Shown: piece by piece, positions 62,230-64,000 of the stretch
Layout: every line of letters starts with the position of its first letter
Numbering within the stretch: position 1 is the stretch's first letter
From: Berberis thunbergii
Taxonomy: Eukaryota > Streptophyta > Magnoliopsida > Ranunculales > Berberidaceae
Length of the DNA: 64,000 nt
Reading direction: 5' to 3'
Assembly (NCBI GenBank): GCA_003290165.1
Contig: QNQO01006947.1
Coordinates: 62,001 to 126,000, forward strand
Position numbers and translations under genes: made by a program
The notes under the pieces: model-generated
What the model saw: only the letters and a program-made list of their open reading frames with translations
The model's database searches: none
Told to the model about the DNA's origin: nothing

Positions 62230-62970
62230 AAAACCTGGACTTGTAGCCCCCACTGGGAGGGTATAGATAGTCTGGAAGGTGGGAGCCTAGTCAGTCCAAA
62301 ACTGATTCTGATGGCTCGCCACGGAACCACTGCTTTTCAACGTGGCAGCCAAATCACCAAACCTGGACTTATAGCCCGCGCTGAGAGGGTGCAGATAGTC
62401 TAGAAGGTGGGAGCCCAGTCAGCCACGACCTGATTTCGACGGCTTGCCACGGGACCACTGCTTTTCAGCGTGGCTGCCGAACAATCCCAAATTTGTAGCA
62501 GGATGCACACAGGTGTAGATAATTTGGAAGATGGGAGCCTAGTCAATCTCGAACTGATTCTGATGGCTTGCAACAGGACCACTGCTTTTCAGCCTAGTCG
62601 TCAAACTCCTCTTGAATTCGTAGCCCCCACCGTGCGGGGAGGGTGTAGATGGTTCGAAAGGTGGGAGCCTAGTCAGTCCTGAACTGATTCTGACGGCTTG
62701 CCACGGGACCACTGCTCATCATCCTGGTCATCAAAATTTTACTCCCCAAACTATTCGAAAAATGGGAGCTTAATCAGTCTTGAACTAATTTCGACGGCTT
62801 GCCACGGGACCACTGCTCTTCAGCCTGGTCGCCAAACTTTTACTCCACGAATCCGTATTCCACTTTGCTTGGTCGTAAATGATTCGGAAGGTGTGAGCCT
62901 AGTTAGTCATGAACTGATATCGACGGTTTGCCACGAGACCACTATTTTTCAGCCTGGTCGCCAATCATGA
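62230..62970 (+). repeat. 120-130-bp tandem array related to the 178-bp family
   Basis: Starts near 62233, 62364, 62486, 62614 and further degenerate copies to about 62970. Each has GGAAGGTGGGAGCCTAGTCAG-like and GGCTTGCCACGGGACCACTG blocks. These correspond to GGAAGTGGGAGTCTAGTCAG and ACTCGCCAAGGGATCATTG of the 178-bp family, with the AAGCTTAGTCAG segment lost. Confidence 0.8.
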
Positions 62971-63709
62971 ATCTAACTGAATCAACGTTTTCATGCTCAA
63001 ACGGACTAACATTCTAATATTAGCAAAGGTCATTTGCACCGATACAAAGGTCGTACGACCAGTACCCAGATAAAAGCTATTTAGGATGCCAGCCCAAACT
63101 TATGATGCCTGATTCGGCACGAACGATGCTCTGACACATACATTCGGCCATCGCAACTCGCCCATAGCAGCAACTTCAGCCGACCGGTCAAACAAATAGG
63201 GTAAGCCTCAAGAGCTTACCTCGGGAATAAGACACAACTCGGGCAACTCAACCCCCAGCTAAACTGTTCACAACATGTCCACTATCAGACATGATTATGC
63301 AGTAATGACCCCGAGTCGTTAACAATACAAAGCGGTCAAGATTTCTATCGCAGACAGACTGATCAACGTCCTATTGATTCGATCAGCCTATGCCAAAGCA
63401 AGACGACAAGGCAAAATGAAAAACATACAATAGAGACAACAAGCACATAATCGATAAAACTGTTTTTGTTAAAGGTCAAAAAGAAAATGAGTAGAATCAC
63501 ACCAAGGTTATTCCCTATCGGGAGAAGGTACGGAAACAGAAGAGCTAAGCCTAAAGGAAGATGGAGCAGAGATAGCGTCCACTCACGCCACGGCCTGGGC
63601 ATCAGGGCTTACTTTGTCTTCCCCATTCGACGATGCAGAGGTAACAAACAAATCAACATATGACATTTTTTACAGCGACTAAGATCCCACTCCTGATGCT
63701 CTTCCTTCA
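62971..63709. other. gypsy 3' region without recognisable features
   Basis: No repeat unit or domain is visible. By position it corresponds to the spacer between tandem repeats and antisense ORF in the 6.9-kb unit (35400-35613), but is longer. Confidence 0.4.
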
Positions 63710-64000
63710 TCAGCGCCAACAGCTCCAGCCGCCATGAACAACCCAGTGGAACTTACACTTGCCTTGCTTCTGAAGAAGCTCTTCCTCGCGCACCTTCGCG
63801 TCAACAAGTTCATGCTCTAGTAGCTCCAACTTGCTAGTCAGCGTGTTGACATGAGATTGCTCTGTGACTAGACTGCTATTCACAACACTAAGTTCATGCC
63901 ACCTCAATTTGAGCTGGTCCTCAGCCTTTCTCGCCTCGCGAGCATAAAATTCCACATCGGATTCCAACTGTTGTTTCTCAGCTGCCTAGTCGGCTTCCTT
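63710..64000 (-). pseudogene. antisense coiled-coil ORF of another Tat-type copy (partial, runs off the window)
   Basis: The minus strand encodes DVEFYAREARKAEDQLKLRW, then HELSVVNSSLVTEQSHVN and SKLELLEHELVDAKVREEEL, a long heptad-type coiled coil. It lies at the same relative place and orientation as the coiled-coil half of the antisense ORFs in the 6.9-kb units. The upstream part is outside the window. Confidence 0.6.

Overview
This window is plant nuclear DNA, almost certainly from a eudicot. The evidence is a [13 protein letters not shown] extensin gene, intron-rich fragments of plant genes with GT-AG boundaries, and nested LTR retrotransposons, a CACTA element and MITEs. The species cannot be named from the sequence. 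There is one plausible host gene in about 64 kb; nearly everything else is transposable-element DNA.

Region by region. (1) 1-3.3 kb: an intronless extensin (633-3253) with a TATA box, a signal peptide and about 46 [15 protein letters not shown](K/N) repeats, broken by one apparent 1-nt deletion near 2165. (2) 4389-17472: a minus-strand Ty1/copia element with matching LTRs, GCTTC target duplication, PBS and PPT, lacking reverse transcriptase and most of gag. A 10.16-kb CACTA transposon (6974-17137, TSD GGG) sits in its gag. No transposase is recognisable in the CACTA. Instead it carries minus-strand genomic fragments of at least seven host genes: AINTEGUMENTA-like AP2, purple acid phosphatase, RIF1-like, leucine aminopeptidase, a dsRBD exon, guanosine deaminase and IBR3/ACAD10. 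A Tourist-like MITE is nested inside. (3) 18.37-25.3 kb: a decayed Ty3/gypsy element of the Tat type with two RNase H domains. Its 5' LTR is split by a reversed LTR of a second family and its gag by a MITE. (4) 25809-33323: an intact 7.5-kb element of that second family (1.87-kb LTRs, TSD GTTCC) without gag-pol (LARD-like), inserted in the ~178-bp tandem repeats of the gypsy 3' region.

(5) 32.6-60.2 kb: four nearly identical head-to-tail copies of a ~6.9-kb unit. Each holds the 3' end of the LARD LTR, its insertion junction, about 12 monomers of ~178 bp, an antisense ORF relic (PF04195-like N-terminus plus coiled coil), a truncated gypsy LTR and a gag-protease pseudogene. The amplification therefore followed the LARD insertion. 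(6) 60.2-64 kb: the unique gypsy sequence beyond the last unit, a diverged PPT/LTR start, one related ~178-bp monomer, a 120-130-bp repeat array with the same core, and another antisense coiled-coil ORF.

Apart from the extensin, nothing looks like a working host gene. The two strongest features are the multi-gene-capturing CACTA and the 6.9-kb macrosatellite-like amplification. No tRNA, rRNA, CRISPR or bacterial-type feature was seen.
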